A stretch of DNA of 64,000 bases from Deefgea tanakiae. GTDB taxonomy: Bacteria > Pseudomonadota > Gammaproteobacteria > Burkholderiales > Chitinibacteraceae. The stretch covers positions 124,001 through 188,000 of the forward strand of contig NZ_CP081150.1 in NCBI RefSeq assembly GCF_019665765.1, written 5' to 3'. Position numbers and translations under genes: made by a program. Each line of letters starts with the position of its first letter. The stretch's first letter is position 1. The notes below the pieces were generated by a model. That model saw only the letters and a list, made by a program, of their open reading frames with translations, was not told where the DNA came from and did no database searches. Below, piece after piece: positions 53,962 to 63,461 of the stretch.

Positions 53962-54745
53962 GCGCTGCGCCACAGACTGGGCAATTGGGGTCTTGTTTGT
54001 ATTTCATTTCACGCCAGCGTGAGTTGCGGGCATCAAAGAGTTGCAGGCGACCAATCAGCGTTTCACCTAGCCCCATAATGACTTTCAGGGTTTCTGCCGC
54101 TTGCGCGGCACCAATAATGCCAACCAAGGGCGCAAAAACACCAAAAGTCGCACACGGCCCATCGTTCGCTTCGCCTTCTTCTTCAAATAAGCAGTGATAG
54201 CAAGGTGCGCCTGCAATGCGGCTATCAAACACGCTCAGTTGCCCGTCAAAACGAACCGCGGCACCGGATACCAAGGGGGTTTTGCTTGCCACGCAGGCGC
54301 GATTGACCGCATGGCGGGTGGCAAAATTATCGCAGCAATCGACGACGACATCGGCTGCGTTGACGAGCTCAAGCAAGCGCTCGCCTCTGGCGCGTTCTGC
54401 CAACGGTCGAATCTTAATTTGGCTATTAAGTTGCTGCAAAGTGACTGCTGCCGATTGCGCTTTGTTTTGCCCAACGCGGTCTTCGGTATGCACAATTTGG
54501 CGTTGCAAATTGGTCAGATCCACATCGTCGTCATCAACAATGGTTAGGGTGCCAATGCCAGCGCTGGCTAAATACAAAGCCACCGGAGAGCCCAAACCAC
54601 CGGCGCCAATGATCAAAACATGCGCATTACATAATGCGGTTTGGCCTTCAATGCCAATTTCGTCGAGCAAGATATGGCGACTGTAGCGCAGCAGGGCCGC
54701 GTCATCGAGGTCAATTTGAGCAGATCGGGTTGGGCAAAAAGTCAT
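53954..54745 (-). CDS. HesA/MoeB/ThiF family adenylyltransferase
   Basis: 263 residues. Nucleotide site GAGGLGSPVALYLASAGIG, catalytic/metal features (CCDNFATRHAVNRACV) and a C-terminal zinc pair (CPVCG). MoeB-type proteins adenylate the C-terminus of a sulfur carrier such as MoaD or ThiS. Its partner is not nearby, so which pathway it serves is open. Confidence 0.88.
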   Translation of the reverse strand: MTFCPTRSAQIDLDDAALLRYSRHILLDEIGIEGQTALCNAHVLIIGAGGLGSPVALYLASAGIGTLTIVDDDDVDLTNLQRQIVHTEDRVGQNKAQSAAVTLQQLNSQIKIRPLAERARGERLLELVNAADVVVDCCDNFATRHAVNRACVASKTPLVSGAAVRFDGQLSVFDSRIAGAPCYHCLFEEEGEANDGPCATFGVFAPLVGIIGAAQAAETLKVIMGLGETLIGRLQLFDARNSRWREMKYKQDPNCPVCGAAHA

Positions 54746-54846
54746 AGCTCAAGACGCAAAAGCAAAGAAGCGCCAATTATAGCGCGCAGGAGGAGGAGTT
54801 TGGATTGTGTATTGTCAGAAAGTATTTAAATATGCCGTGCTTGGTG

Positions 54847-54891
54847 GTATATCCATCTAACCATTTATAAATAAAGGCTGTATGGATATAC
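54847..54891. repeat. 45-nt palindromic element, copy 10
   Basis: GTATATCCAT at the left pairs perfectly with ATGGATATAC at the right (10 bp). The inner CTAACCATT has partial pairing with AAAGGCTG. Intergenic, 5 bp after the stop of the conserved hypothetical gene. Confidence 0.8.
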
Positions 54892-54896
54892 ATGTC

Positions 54897-55298
54897 TTAT
54901 AAGTAGCGGCGTAGTTCTTCGGGCGTGTCATCATGATCGCCGTGCGAGTGTTTTTCCCATACTTTGATATAGACATCGCGGCTTTTGATGTTGTGCTCTG
55001 GGATATTGAGGTTGTCAGATTGCACTTCTTCGCAATAGTGGGCGAGGGCGCGTTTGATTTTTTGCAGGATGTGGTTATCCAAATGAAAACCTGCTTCCAT
55101 TAACACGTTTTCAAGTTTGAGTAGTGTGTGCTCGCTGATGCAGTATTGCACCGAAATACGATGATCACTCGGATGGGCTTGCACGGTAACACCGACAATA
55201 CGCCCGAGTAGACGTGCCGCTTGCACTGCTTGATCAGTTGGCAGTGCGCTGAACACGATATCGCGGTGCTGGAGTTTGAGGTCGGTATGCGCTTTCAT
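54897..55298 (-). CDS. Conserved hypothetical protein
   Basis: 133 residues, cytoplasmic, no TM. A mixed alpha/beta domain of about 80 residues (DIVFSALPTDQAVQAARLLGRIVGV, RISVQYCISEHTLL) followed by an acidic/basic tail (HSHGDHDDTPEELRRYL). The start resembles a ferredoxin-like fold, but no family was recognised. A hairpin lies 5 nt before the ATG and no clear ribosome site was seen. Confidence 0.7.
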   Translation of the reverse strand: MKAHTDLKLQHRDIVFSALPTDQAVQAARLLGRIVGVTVQAHPSDHRISVQYCISEHTLLKLENVLMEAGFHLDNHILQKIKRALAHYCEEVQSDNLNIPEHNIKSRDVYIKVWEKHSHGDHDDTPEELRRYL

Positions 55299-55302
55299 GA
55301 TT

Positions 55303-55343
55303 GAGCCTATCGATAAGTCTTATCGTTGGTATAGATTAGGCTC
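55303..55343 (-). promoter_or_regulatory. Hairpin in the leader of the hypothetical gene
   Basis: An outer stem GAGCCTA / TAGGCTC encloses a perfect inner stem CGATAAG - T - CTTATCG (55311-55325). It ends 5 nt before the start codon. Confidence 0.5.
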
Positions 55344-55394
55344 TTTTTTTAGAAAATGCACGTCGATTTTTGGATTTTTGTCGCGAGCGAATAG

Positions 55395-55426
55395 AAAAAA
55401 ACCGCTGGTTTTAAGCAGCGGTTTTT
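55395..55426 (-). terminator. Terminator of the mltD-like gene
   Basis: AAAAAACCGCTG / CAGCGGTTTTT with an 8-nt loop; on the minus strand a T tract follows. Confidence 0.88.
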
Positions 55427-55441
55427 AGTGATGGTAGGCAA

Positions 55442-57025
55442 TTAACTATTGGGTTGGTACACGACCACTTTCATGCCCGGAACTAAGTTTTGTCGATTCC
55501 ATTTTTTGAGGTCGTCAAGATCAACGTCATATTTTTTTGCAATCAAACTATAGGTATCACCACGCTTGGCAACGTATTTGGTTGGCGCTGATTTCTTCCC
55601 ATTTTTAGCGACGGCTTTACCAGGAATGTTCAAGGTATCACCGACAGAAATGTGATTCGATTTTTGCCCGTTGATGGATTTGAGCTGCGCCACTGTGAGG
55701 CCGTAGCGATTGGCGATATTAAATAAGGTATCGCCCTTAGCCACCTTGTGTTCACCCGCGGCAGCTGATTTGGCAAGGACAGGCTGCGCTTTAGGCGCGT
55801 CATTGGCGCCAGTATCAATCACATCAGATTCGCGATTTTTATGCAGTGCGAGCAAGGTTTGTCGCTCGGAAATATCTAAACCTGGTACTTTAGGCACCAA
55901 AATCGTTTGCCCACGCGCGATGCTGTCTTTGTTAGAGATGTCGTTAATGTCGCGTAGTTCGGCAGGTGCAATGCCAAAGGTTGCCGCGAGTTCATCAAAA
56001 CGCTCGCCTGATTTAGTCACATAGGGCTGCCAGTTGAGTAGCGGCTCGGTGTATTGCGCTAAATTGCGTTCAAACACGGCTTTTTTGCTTACTGGCAACA
56101 CCATATGGCGGTCGTCTTTATGGGCAATGACAGGACGGATAAAGCCAGGGTTGAGGCGAAGTAATTCATCCACGCTGATTTCTGCCAACTTTGCCGCTAC
56201 CGAAACGTCCATATGTTTGCCGGTTTGCAGTGTAGTGAAGTAGGCATAGTTATTCATCGGCGTTAAAGTCACGCCATAGGCTTCAGGGTCGGCGATGATG
56301 TTGCGAATGGCGAGCAATTTGGGAACATAATTGCGCGTTTCATCGGGCATTCTTAGATCGATGTAGTTCGTCGGTAGACCCGCCGCTGCATTTTTGGCCA
56401 CTGCGCGTTTGACTGCATTTTCCCCCCAATTGTATGAAGCTAAAGCCAATTGCCAGTCATCAAACATACCGTGAATATCTTGCAAGTACGATAATGCAGC
56501 ACCTGTTGCCGCCACCACATCACGACGACCGTCATACCACCATGTGCGCTCTAAACCATAGCGTTTGCCAGTGTCGGGAATAAACTGCCACATACCCGCG
56601 GCCTTGGCATGCGATTCGGCGCGTGGATTGTAGGCCGATTCAATCATCGGCAGCAGTGCGAACTCCATTGGCATGCCACGTTTTTCGACTTCTTCGACCA
56701 CAAAATGCAGATAGGGATTGCTGCGATTGATGATTCGATTCAGATAATCGGGGCGGCTGGCGTAGTAATTTTCCCATTTGCTCACCAAGGGGCTATCGAT
56801 GTCGGGAATGACAAAGCCTTTGCGCACCCGCGCCCACAAATCTTTTTCCATTTGCGTTGTCATCACATTGCCAAATAGGGCGTCCATGACTTTGGCGGTA
56901 TCGCCATCAAGTGATCCAGATGGAATGCTGAGGTTGTAGTCGAGTCGGATCTTGGCTGAATCTGCGGCAAAAAGAGAAGCCGATAAACAAGCAGAGAGGA
57001 TGAGCGCAGGCAGTTGCAGCTTCAT
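55442..57025 (-). CDS. mltD: Membrane-bound lytic murein transglycosylase D, three LysM repeats
   Basis: 527 residues with the ATG at 57023-57025 (MKLQLPALILSACLSASLFAA, signal peptide; an in-frame ATG 19 codons upstream has no signal). Lytic transglycosylase domain with catalytic Glu in LLPMIESAYNPRA and GMWQFIPDTGKRYGL. Three LysM motifs near the C-terminus (SGERFDELAATFGI, KGDTLFNIANRYGL, RGDTYSLIAKKYDV) bind peptidoglycan. The start has a Cys in LSAC, so it may be a lipoprotein. Confidence 0.92.
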   Translation of the reverse strand: MKLQLPALILSACLSASLFAADSAKIRLDYNLSIPSGSLDGDTAKVMDALFGNVMTTQMEKDLWARVRKGFVIPDIDSPLVSKWENYYASRPDYLNRIINRSNPYLHFVVEEVEKRGMPMEFALLPMIESAYNPRAESHAKAAGMWQFIPDTGKRYGLERTWWYDGRRDVVAATGAALSYLQDIHGMFDDWQLALASYNWGENAVKRAVAKNAAAGLPTNYIDLRMPDETRNYVPKLLAIRNIIADPEAYGVTLTPMNNYAYFTTLQTGKHMDVSVAAKLAEISVDELLRLNPGFIRPVIAHKDDRHMVLPVSKKAVFERNLAQYTEPLLNWQPYVTKSGERFDELAATFGIAPAELRDINDISNKDSIARGQTILVPKVPGLDISERQTLLALHKNRESDVIDTGANDAPKAQPVLAKSAAAGEHKVAKGDTLFNIANRYGLTVAQLKSINGQKSNHISVGDTLNIPGKAVAKNGKKSAPTKYVAKRGDTYSLIAKKYDVDLDDLKKWNRQNLVPGMKVVVYQPNS

Positions 57026-57114
57026 GAGCCGTGTCCCATTAAATGATGAAGTGAATCTCGCGATACTAAAGGCCGCTTTCATACCATGTCAACGCGTTAG
57101 CAGCGTTTATTTGA

Positions 57115-57864
57115 TTAACGGAAAGAATCTTTCCATTGCCGAAGGGCGGTAAAGCAATCTAAGGCGGTCTTGATGCTGGGCGTATGCCGGGCAACGCGCT
57201 CTATAAACGCAATATCGTGTACTCGCAAGTATGGATTGGTGGCCAATTCGAGCGCGATCGTGCTGGGCAAAGTGGGCTCATTACGGGAACGTTTTTCACT
57301 TTCGATGGCCTGACGATTTTGTGTTGCGGCATGCATGGGGTCAACAGCCAGCGCAAAGCGTAAATTACTGAGCGTATATTCGTGCGTACAGCAGACCAAG
57401 GTTTCCGGTGGTAAGGTGGCGAGGCGCTGTAAACTATGAAACAGCTGTTCGTAGGTGCCTTCAAACAGTCGGCCGCAACCGCCAGCAAATAAGGTATCGC
57501 CACAAAAAAGAGCGCCCGCACCATAGAAACTCAGGTGATCAAGGGTATGGCCGGGGGTGGCGATGACTTGGAATGCTTCGCCAAGTAGATGAATCGTTTC
57601 GCCACCAGATAAGATGTGATTGACGTGCTTGATCCCTGCTGGGCCATAAATAGGGAGATCATGGTGAGCCAACTCAGCGAGTCCATCGGTATGGTCGTGA
57701 TGGTGGTGGGTGATGATGACGCCTGCTAATTCAAAATGATGTTCGGCCAGCCAACTTTGTAATGGCTCAGCGGCTCCCGGATCAACCGCGACGACTTGCT
57801 GGTCGTTTTGCAGTAGCCAGATATAATTATCGGTAAAAATAGGAAGGCAGCTAATTTTGAGCAT
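57115..57864 (-). CDS. gloB: Hydroxyacylglutathione hydrolase (glyoxalase II)
   Basis: 249 residues, metallo-beta-lactamase fold. THHHHDHTDG at 52-61 binds two metals, TPGHTLDHLSFYG and FCGDTLFAGGCGRLFEG follow. It hydrolyses S-lactoylglutathione to lactate plus glutathione. It is divergent from the methyltransferase gene, with 29 bp between starts, an arrangement conserved in proteobacteria. Confidence 0.95.
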   Translation of the reverse strand: MLKISCLPIFTDNYIWLLQNDQQVVAVDPGAAEPLQSWLAEHHFELAGVIITHHHHDHTDGLAELAHHDLPIYGPAGIKHVNHILSGGETIHLLGEAFQVIATPGHTLDHLSFYGAGALFCGDTLFAGGCGRLFEGTYEQLFHSLQRLATLPPETLVCCTHEYTLSNLRFALAVDPMHAATQNRQAIESEKRSRNEPTLPSTIALELATNPYLRVHDIAFIERVARHTPSIKTALDCFTALRQWKDSFR

Positions 57865-57893
57865 TTGCGATATTAATCCTGTGAGCCACTGTC

Positions 57894-58628
57894 ATGAATG
57901 CTGAGTTTGATCATTTTGCCGCTTGGTTGGCGACTCCGCTAGGGCGATATGTCGCATTGAGCGAAGCCGCATGGTTTGAGCGCGCGGCAGTTGACCTGTT
58001 TGGTTATAAAGCGGTGCAACTCGAATTGCCGCAACTCGATTGCCTGCGCAGCAATCGCATGCCGTGGCGCCTGCAAGCCGGTGAAGCGGCGGGCACCCAA
58101 TTAAAATGCACTGCACATGAATTACCGTTTGATGAGCAGAGTCTTGATCTCATCGCGCTGCCGCATGTTTTAGATTTTTCGCCCGACCCGCATGCGGTAT
58201 TGCGCGAATGTCAGCGCGTCTTGCGCCCAGAAGGCCGGTTACTGATTACTGGCTTTAATCCATGGAGTTTATGGGGCTTGCGGCGACTGAAACCCAATCA
58301 AGATATGCCGTGGAAAGGCAACTTTGTTGCGCTGCCTAAATTAAAAGATTGGCTCGCAGAGCTTGATTTGCAGTCCGTCAATGACGAGCATTTGTGTTAT
58401 CGCCCACCGATTCAGCGAGCGGGCTGGTTAGAAAAAAGCCGCTTTTTTGATCAAGCGGGTGATCGCCTTTGGCCTGCAGGTGGCGGCGTGTATTGTCTTG
58501 AGGTGGTAAAGCGGGTGCGCGGCATGCATGTGATTGAACCACAATGGCGAACGGTAACGGTGAACCAAAATGCGGCAGTGGTGGTTGAGAAAATGCGCCA
58601 GCAGGCTAGCAAAGATCGATGTAAGTGA
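57894..58628 (+). CDS. Class I SAM-dependent methyltransferase (YafS-like)
   Basis: 244 residues. FDEQSLDLIALPHVLDFSPDPH and EGRLLITGFNPWSLWGLRR are Methyltransf_11-type motifs. The substrate is unknown. It diverges from gloB. Its 3' end is followed by a 45-nt element. Confidence 0.82.
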   Translation: MNAEFDHFAAWLATPLGRYVALSEAAWFERAAVDLFGYKAVQLELPQLDCLRSNRMPWRLQAGEAAGTQLKCTAHELPFDEQSLDLIALPHVLDFSPDPHAVLRECQRVLRPEGRLLITGFNPWSLWGLRRLKPNQDMPWKGNFVALPKLKDWLAELDLQSVNDEHLCYRPPIQRAGWLEKSRFFDQAGDRLWPAGGGVYCLEVVKRVRGMHVIEPQWRTVTVNQNAAVVVEKMRQQASKDRCK

Positions 58629-58629
58629 G

Positions 58630-58674
58630 GTATTGGTACCTAGCCATTGATATTCAATGCACTGATGGCAATAC
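58630..58674. repeat. 45-nt palindromic element, copy 11
   Basis: GTATTGG at the left and GCAATAC at the right. The centre CATTG - ATATT - CAATG is a perfect inner hairpin, CTAGC at 11-15. Intergenic between convergent genes. Confidence 0.78.
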
Positions 58675-58683
58675 GTCAATATT

Positions 58684-58965
58684 TTACTTGTCGCACTGTT
58701 TGGCGGTCTCTTGCATAGACTTGAGTATCTTATTAGCGTCTTCTCGGGTTTTGCTAGGAATGCGAACATCGTAGCCGCTGCCCAAATTTCCGCCTCCAAA
58801 AGCAATTTTGACGTCGTCATCACCGACATCAACAAACTGCACCACTGTTAAATTAATAAATCGTTCGGCCTTGGCTTCGCTCGGTACTTTCCACGGACAG
58901 AAAGTCGCCGCGAAACTAGGTGCTGCGGTTAAAATGAAAACCAAACTAATCGCAATTTTGCGCAT
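58684..58965 (-). CDS. Small exported protein of unknown function
   Basis: 93 residues with signal peptide (MRKIAISLVFILTAAPSFAA). The mature 74 residues hold a Cys near each end (TFCPWKVP and KQCDK), suggesting a disulfide, and beta-strand character between them. No family recognised. Divergent from rnhA. Confidence 0.65.
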   Translation of the reverse strand: MRKIAISLVFILTAAPSFAATFCPWKVPSEAKAERFINLTVVQFVDVGDDDVKIAFGGGNLGSGYDVRIPSKTREDANKILKSMQETAKQCDK

Positions 58966-58990
58966 GATCTAATCCGAAAGTGAATCAAAG

Positions 58991-59422
58991 ATGATTGAAA
59001 TTTACACTGATGGTGCTTGTAAAGGTAATCCAGGGCCCGGTGGTTGGGGCGCTTATTTGAAATATGGCGAACACGAAAAAGAACTCTTTGGCGGCGAAGC
59101 GCATACGACCAATAATCGCATGGAATTGCTCGGTGTTATTTCAGCGCTCGCTGCCTTAACGCGCACTTGCGAAGTGACGATTCATACCGACTCACAGTAC
59201 GTTAAAAATGGTATTGAAACGTGGATTCACGGTTGGAAAAAAAACGGCTGGAAAACCGCTGCCAAACAGCCCGTGAAAAACGAAGACTTGTGGAAACTGC
59301 TCGATGAACAAGTCGCACGGCACCAAGTGCAATGGCGCTGGGTGAAAGGCCACGCAGGCAATCCCGGTAACGAACGAGCCGATCAACTCGCCAATCGTGG
59401 TGTTGAGTCATTGGCTGGCTAG
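58991..59422 (+). CDS. rnhA: Ribonuclease HI
   Basis: 143 residues. It cuts RNA in RNA:DNA hybrids. Catalytic acids are present in [28 protein letters not shown] and NERADQLAN. It overlaps the convergent histidine kinase gene by 15 nt. In many relatives rnhA is close to gloB, the methyltransferase and dnaQ, as seen here. Confidence 0.96.
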   Translation: MIEIYTDGACKGNPGPGGWGAYLKYGEHEKELFGGEAHTTNNRMELLGVISALAALTRTCEVTIHTDSQYVKNGIETWIHGWKKNGWKTAAKQPVKNEDLWKLLDEQVARHQVQWRWVKGHAGNPGNERADQLANRGVESLAG

Positions 59423-61666
59423 TACTGGAAATACGCAGTGAAAGTGAACGCCTTGATTGGGTTGACTGTGAATTTCAATGCTGCCCTTCAGTTGTTGAGT
59501 GATCAGGTTATACACAATATTCATGCCCAAGCCACTGCCGCCACGCCCCATCTTTGTGGTGAAAAAGGGGTCGAAAATATGTTTTTGCGTATTTTCGTCC
59601 ATCCCATTCCCATCGTCGCGATAGTCCAAAATCAATTCCCCCGCAGCGCCTTGAGTCAATTCAATCTTCATCAGGCCATTCGATCGGCCCTCAAATCCGT
59701 GCAATAGACTGTTATTGATGAAATTGGCGATAATTTGCGAGATGCTGCCAGGGTAGGTATCTACTTCAATACTAGGATTGCATTGGGCTACCCAGCGATA
59801 CGGTGTGTGCTTAACACTCGGTGACAGGTTGAGCAAAATCTCGTTCAGATAATCGCTAACATTAATTCTGCGTCGAATATCACTATTTTGATCAACGGCG
59901 ATTTCTTTAAAGCTTTTCACGAGTTCGGCAGCGCGCTGCAAATTCCGCTCGGTGACGAGGACGTTTTCCATCGCGGTTTTGACGAAACTGAGCAAGCGAT
60001 TTTTTCCGAGCTTGCCAGAATCAATTTCAGCGTCGATTTGTTTGAGCTCGCTGTGCAAAGTACTGCTCGCGGTGACGCCGATACCAATGGGGGTATTGAT
60101 TTCGTGGGCAATGCCAGCGACGAGACGCCCGAGCGAGGCCATTTTTTCATTTCTTTGTAATTCAGATTGAATTTTGTCGCGTTCTGTATTGGCAAACACT
60201 CGCTCAATTAAATGCACAAGATGACTGCAATGTAGAATATCTTCACGCTGCCACACATTTTTATGTTTGATTTGAAAAAAACTTACCATGCCCATTTGCT
60301 GATTGTGAGTTTGTAGCGGGAAGTCGAGCGAGGATTGTGGTGTGTGTTCGCCAAAAATACTTTGCATCTCACTGGCAGTTGGATGAAGTCGGGCATCTGG
60401 TGCAATGACGGCTTGACTGATTTGCTGGATAAATTGGTGATAATTTGGTGTTTTATCTCTGTCGATCGTGAGGTGAATCGGCGAACTGGTATTCGATTGC
60501 GCTTTACATTCATAGCTCATCGTGTGGTTATTGAGGGTCCAAATGCCGACCCAATCCAGTTGCAAAATACGTGCGGCTTCGTCGAGTAGTAGTTGTAATG
60601 AAGATTGCTGACCCAGATTGATTTCAGGATTGGCAGCCAGATCGAGTAGCTGTTCACTGATTGATTTTTGCGTTAAATCGTACTTTTTGAGCACCTGCAG
60701 CCGATCTGGTGCGCTGAGCAAATTCATGTTGGTTTGGGTAGCGTGCATTTCATGCACGTAATGCATCGCCTGCGCTAAATTGCCATTTTGCTCATGAATT
60801 CCAATTAGTAAGCGTAAATGTTCGACTTGTTGAAATAGTGAATTGCTTTCTTTGGCAAAAAGAAGCGCTTTTTCGCAATGGACTTGGGCGGCGGAAAAGT
60901 CTTTCTGTTTGAATAAAATCTGCGCCAAGGTGTCATAGCAAACCCCGCGTAACCACTGGTAGCTACACTTTTCGGCCATGGTCAGTGCGATATGAACGCT
61001 ACTGTTGGCCGCTTCAAGCCGATCTTGCTCAAGATATACGTGGCCTAAATGCCAGTGTGATTCAGCAATGTACTCCTTGATATTGCCTAAGGTTGCATAA
61101 TGCAAGCCACGTAAAAACTGCGCTTCGGATTGTTCCAGTTCATTGGGGTAATAAAAATGATTGACCCCGATATTGATGGCTAGCTTGCTGGCCAGATAGG
61201 GATTATCAATTTTATCGATGAGCTGCTCGGCGTCTTTAAAGTAGCGACTGCCTTGACCGGGGTCACCCAGCTCATTGCTAATTTGGCTCAGACCAATCCG
61301 AGCTTCAATGCCTGAGGCGACATCGCCAGTGAGTAAGCTCGTATCAATACAGCGGGTCCAGTTTTGCAGAGCGTCGCGGTATTCACTGCGGGTGTAGTGA
61401 ATACGACCGAGCGCTTCAAAAAGACGGCCCGCTTGCCAAGCGAGTGCGTTTTCTTCGGCAAAAGTCAGCGCAAGTTTGAGTTCCGCTTCGATGGTGGCCG
61501 CTTCTCCAATGCGCTCCAGCGTAAAGTAGCGTTGATAGAGCGCATCCAATTGCAAGGCGTAGTCGCCTTGGTTCTTTGCTGAGGTTTCAATTTGCAGATA
61601 AATACGCAGTGCGATGCGAGGATGCTGACGGGCAATTTTTGCGAGCCGCTGCAAATCAGAATGCAT
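59408..61666 (-). CDS. Soluble sensor histidine kinase with TPR and GAF domains
   Basis: 752 residues, no TM. N-terminal TPR-like helical repeats (about 1-310), a GAF-like domain (about 345-480), HisKA with [15 protein letters not shown] (H near 520), and HATPase ([14 protein letters not shown]). The lack of a membrane segment implies a cytoplasmic signal. No response regulator is adjacent. Confidence 0.88.
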   Translation of the reverse strand: MHSDLQRLAKIARQHPRIALRIYLQIETSAKNQGDYALQLDALYQRYFTLERIGEAATIEAELKLALTFAEENALAWQAGRLFEALGRIHYTRSEYRDALQNWTRCIDTSLLTGDVASGIEARIGLSQISNELGDPGQGSRYFKDAEQLIDKIDNPYLASKLAINIGVNHFYYPNELEQSEAQFLRGLHYATLGNIKEYIAESHWHLGHVYLEQDRLEAANSSVHIALTMAEKCSYQWLRGVCYDTLAQILFKQKDFSAAQVHCEKALLFAKESNSLFQQVEHLRLLIGIHEQNGNLAQAMHYVHEMHATQTNMNLLSAPDRLQVLKKYDLTQKSISEQLLDLAANPEINLGQQSSLQLLLDEAARILQLDWVGIWTLNNHTMSYECKAQSNTSSPIHLTIDRDKTPNYHQFIQQISQAVIAPDARLHPTASEMQSIFGEHTPQSSLDFPLQTHNQQMGMVSFFQIKHKNVWQREDILHCSHLVHLIERVFANTERDKIQSELQRNEKMASLGRLVAGIAHEINTPIGIGVTASSTLHSELKQIDAEIDSGKLGKNRLLSFVKTAMENVLVTERNLQRAAELVKSFKEIAVDQNSDIRRRINVSDYLNEILLNLSPSVKHTPYRWVAQCNPSIEVDTYPGSISQIIANFINNSLLHGFEGRSNGLMKIELTQGAAGELILDYRDDGNGMDENTQKHIFDPFFTTKMGRGGSGLGMNIVYNLITQQLKGSIEIHSQPNQGVHFHCVFPVLASQ

Positions 61667-61729
61667 GAATTCCTCCGGGTTCGTTCTGCGTGTTTTAGAT
61701 TTATAGCTTAATTCATCGCCGTTTCTTCC

Positions 61730-62527
61730 TTATTTTGTCGACTCAAAAGCGATCACATCCATGCCCAGCACGCCGAGCGACATACTTTGATGCAAGGCTT
61801 TATGATGCGCTGATTGACCTGCTGCCGCTTTGGCGATCAGTAGCGGTAAAAAATGTTCGGGCGTGGGATGGGCACGGCGGGCGTGAGGCAAATTGTTTTG
61901 CCAGTTTTCCCAATCAGCAGGGCTATAGGTATCGAGCGCTGAGTAAGTAGCTGCAATGAACTCAGCTGCATACGGTTCAATATCAAATTCAGTTTGCCCC
62001 GATTGCATTCGGCTAAAAGCATCGCGTAAATTGTGCGTGATACTACCCGAGCCAATCAACAGCACATCATTCGGCAAAATTTCAGCTAAACGTTCACCCA
62101 AAGCCCAGTGTGCGGCAGCATCCATATTTTTCGCCAGCGAGATCGTTACTACGGGCACATTGGCGGCGGGATACATCAGTTTCAGCGGCACCCATGCGCC
62201 GTGATCCAGCGCGGGGTCATCGGTGATGGCCACTGTGAGCCCAGTGTTGGCGAGTTGCTGCGCTAGGCGTTGCGCGAAATCAGCGTCTCCTTGCGGGCGA
62301 TATTGCATTTGGTACAGCTCAGGGGCAAAGCCGCCAAAGTCATGCCATTCCTGCCATTGTTGGGCGATACCGACCGTGGTGTGCGATTGAATATTGTGCG
62401 CCGAAATCATCACGATCAACTTGGGATGCGGCAGCGCTTTACCGAGTGACAGTAGAAAATCGCGCGGCGGAACATCGTCAATAACGAGCGATGGCGCGCC
62501 GTGACTAATAAATAAAATGTGGGGCAT
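61730..62527 (-). CDS. Class III extradiol dioxygenase family protein (YgiD/LigB-like)
   Basis: 265 residues with the ATG at 62525-62527, preceded by AAGGA at 8-nt spacing (a TTG eight codons upstream is less likely). ISHGAPSL, SAHNIQSHT and DHGAWVPLKLMYP hold the metal ligands of DODA/YgiD-type enzymes. E. coli YgiD acts as a 4,5-DOPA extradiol dioxygenase; the natural substrate here is unknown. Confidence 0.87.
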   Translation of the reverse strand: MPHILFISHGAPSLVIDDVPPRDFLLSLGKALPHPKLIVMISAHNIQSHTTVGIAQQWQEWHDFGGFAPELYQMQYRPQGDADFAQRLAQQLANTGLTVAITDDPALDHGAWVPLKLMYPAANVPVVTISLAKNMDAAAHWALGERLAEILPNDVLLIGSGSITHNLRDAFSRMQSGQTEFDIEPYAAEFIAATYSALDTYSPADWENWQNNLPHARRAHPTPEHFLPLLIAKAAAGQSAHHKALHQSMSLGVLGMDVIAFESTK

Positions 62528-62723
62528 AAGTTCATCCTTTTGATGCTCCAATCATACGGTTTTGGCTTTCATGCTGCGGCGAAATGATTTGAACAACTTG
62601 GTGGGAAAAAATGAATCTCGTCTTGGCGATTGACTAGAGCACTGGCCGTTGAGGCTTGCTGCTGCCGCGATGGGCTGGAACATCAGTTACAATAGCGGCC
62701 ATTGTTTTGTGGGGAATGTGGGT

Positions 62724-63461
62724 ATGCGTCAAATCTTTTTGGATACCGAGACGACAGGTTTACGCGTTGAGGACGGCAATCGCTTGCTAGAGGTGGCTGG
62801 GGTCGAAATGATTGACCGCAAATTATCCAAAGCGGAGTGTCATTTTCATCGTTTTGTGAATCCTGGCCGCGACTCGGAAGAGGGCGCATTGAATGTTCAC
62901 GGCTTAACGACTGAGTTTTTGGCCGACAAACCTAAATTTGCTCAAATCGTTGATGATTTTCTCGACTTCGTCAAAGGCAGTGAGCTGATTATCCATAATG
63001 CGCCGTTTGACGTCGGCTACCTGAATATGGAGTTGGGCAAGCTTGGGCGCGGCAAGATTGAAGATTACGTTGAGAGCATTACCGATACGCTGAAAATGGC
63101 CAAAGACTTGTGGCCGGGTAAGCGTAATAGCCTCGATGCGTTGTGTGATCGTTATGATGTCGATCGCTCAGGGCGGACTTTGCACGGCGCGCTGATTGAC
63201 TGCGAGTTGCTCGCCGAAGTGTATATGGCGATGACGCGGGGGCAAGACAGCCTATTGATCGACTTTGCGCCAACGGCCGAAGAAAACGCCAGCAATTTAG
63301 AGCGCCGCAATAGCAGCCAACCGCTGATCATTACGCAGGCCAGCGCCGAAGAACTCGCTTTACATCAAAAATATCTCGATGCCCTCGATAAAACCGTCAA
63401 AGGTAGCTGTGTGTGGCGTGAACTTGAGCCGCTAGCGACGATCGAGGGCAATCCACAATGA
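62724..63461 (+). CDS. dnaQ: DNA polymerase III epsilon subunit (proofreading exonuclease)
   Basis: 245 residues. MRQIFLDTETTGL fixes the start (the open frame upstream has no family similarity). Exonuclease motifs LDTETTGL, IIHNAPFDVGYLN and HGALIDCELLAEVY. It removes mispaired 3' ends during replication. It overlaps the next gene by 4 nt. Confidence 0.95.
   Translation: MRQIFLDTETTGLRVEDGNRLLEVAGVEMIDRKLSKAECHFHRFVNPGRDSEEGALNVHGLTTEFLADKPKFAQIVDDFLDFVKGSELIIHNAPFDVGYLNMELGKLGRGKIEDYVESITDTLKMAKDLWPGKRNSLDALCDRYDVDRSGRTLHGALIDCELLAEVYMAMTRGQDSLLIDFAPTAEENASNLERRNSSQPLIITQASAEELALHQKYLDALDKTVKGSCVWRELEPLATIEGNPQ

Noticed and set aside
3276-58674. 45-nt elements as integron attC sites
   Set aside because: attC sites need RYYYAAC and GTTRRRY boxes and are usually longer; neither box is present and no integrase gene is in the window.
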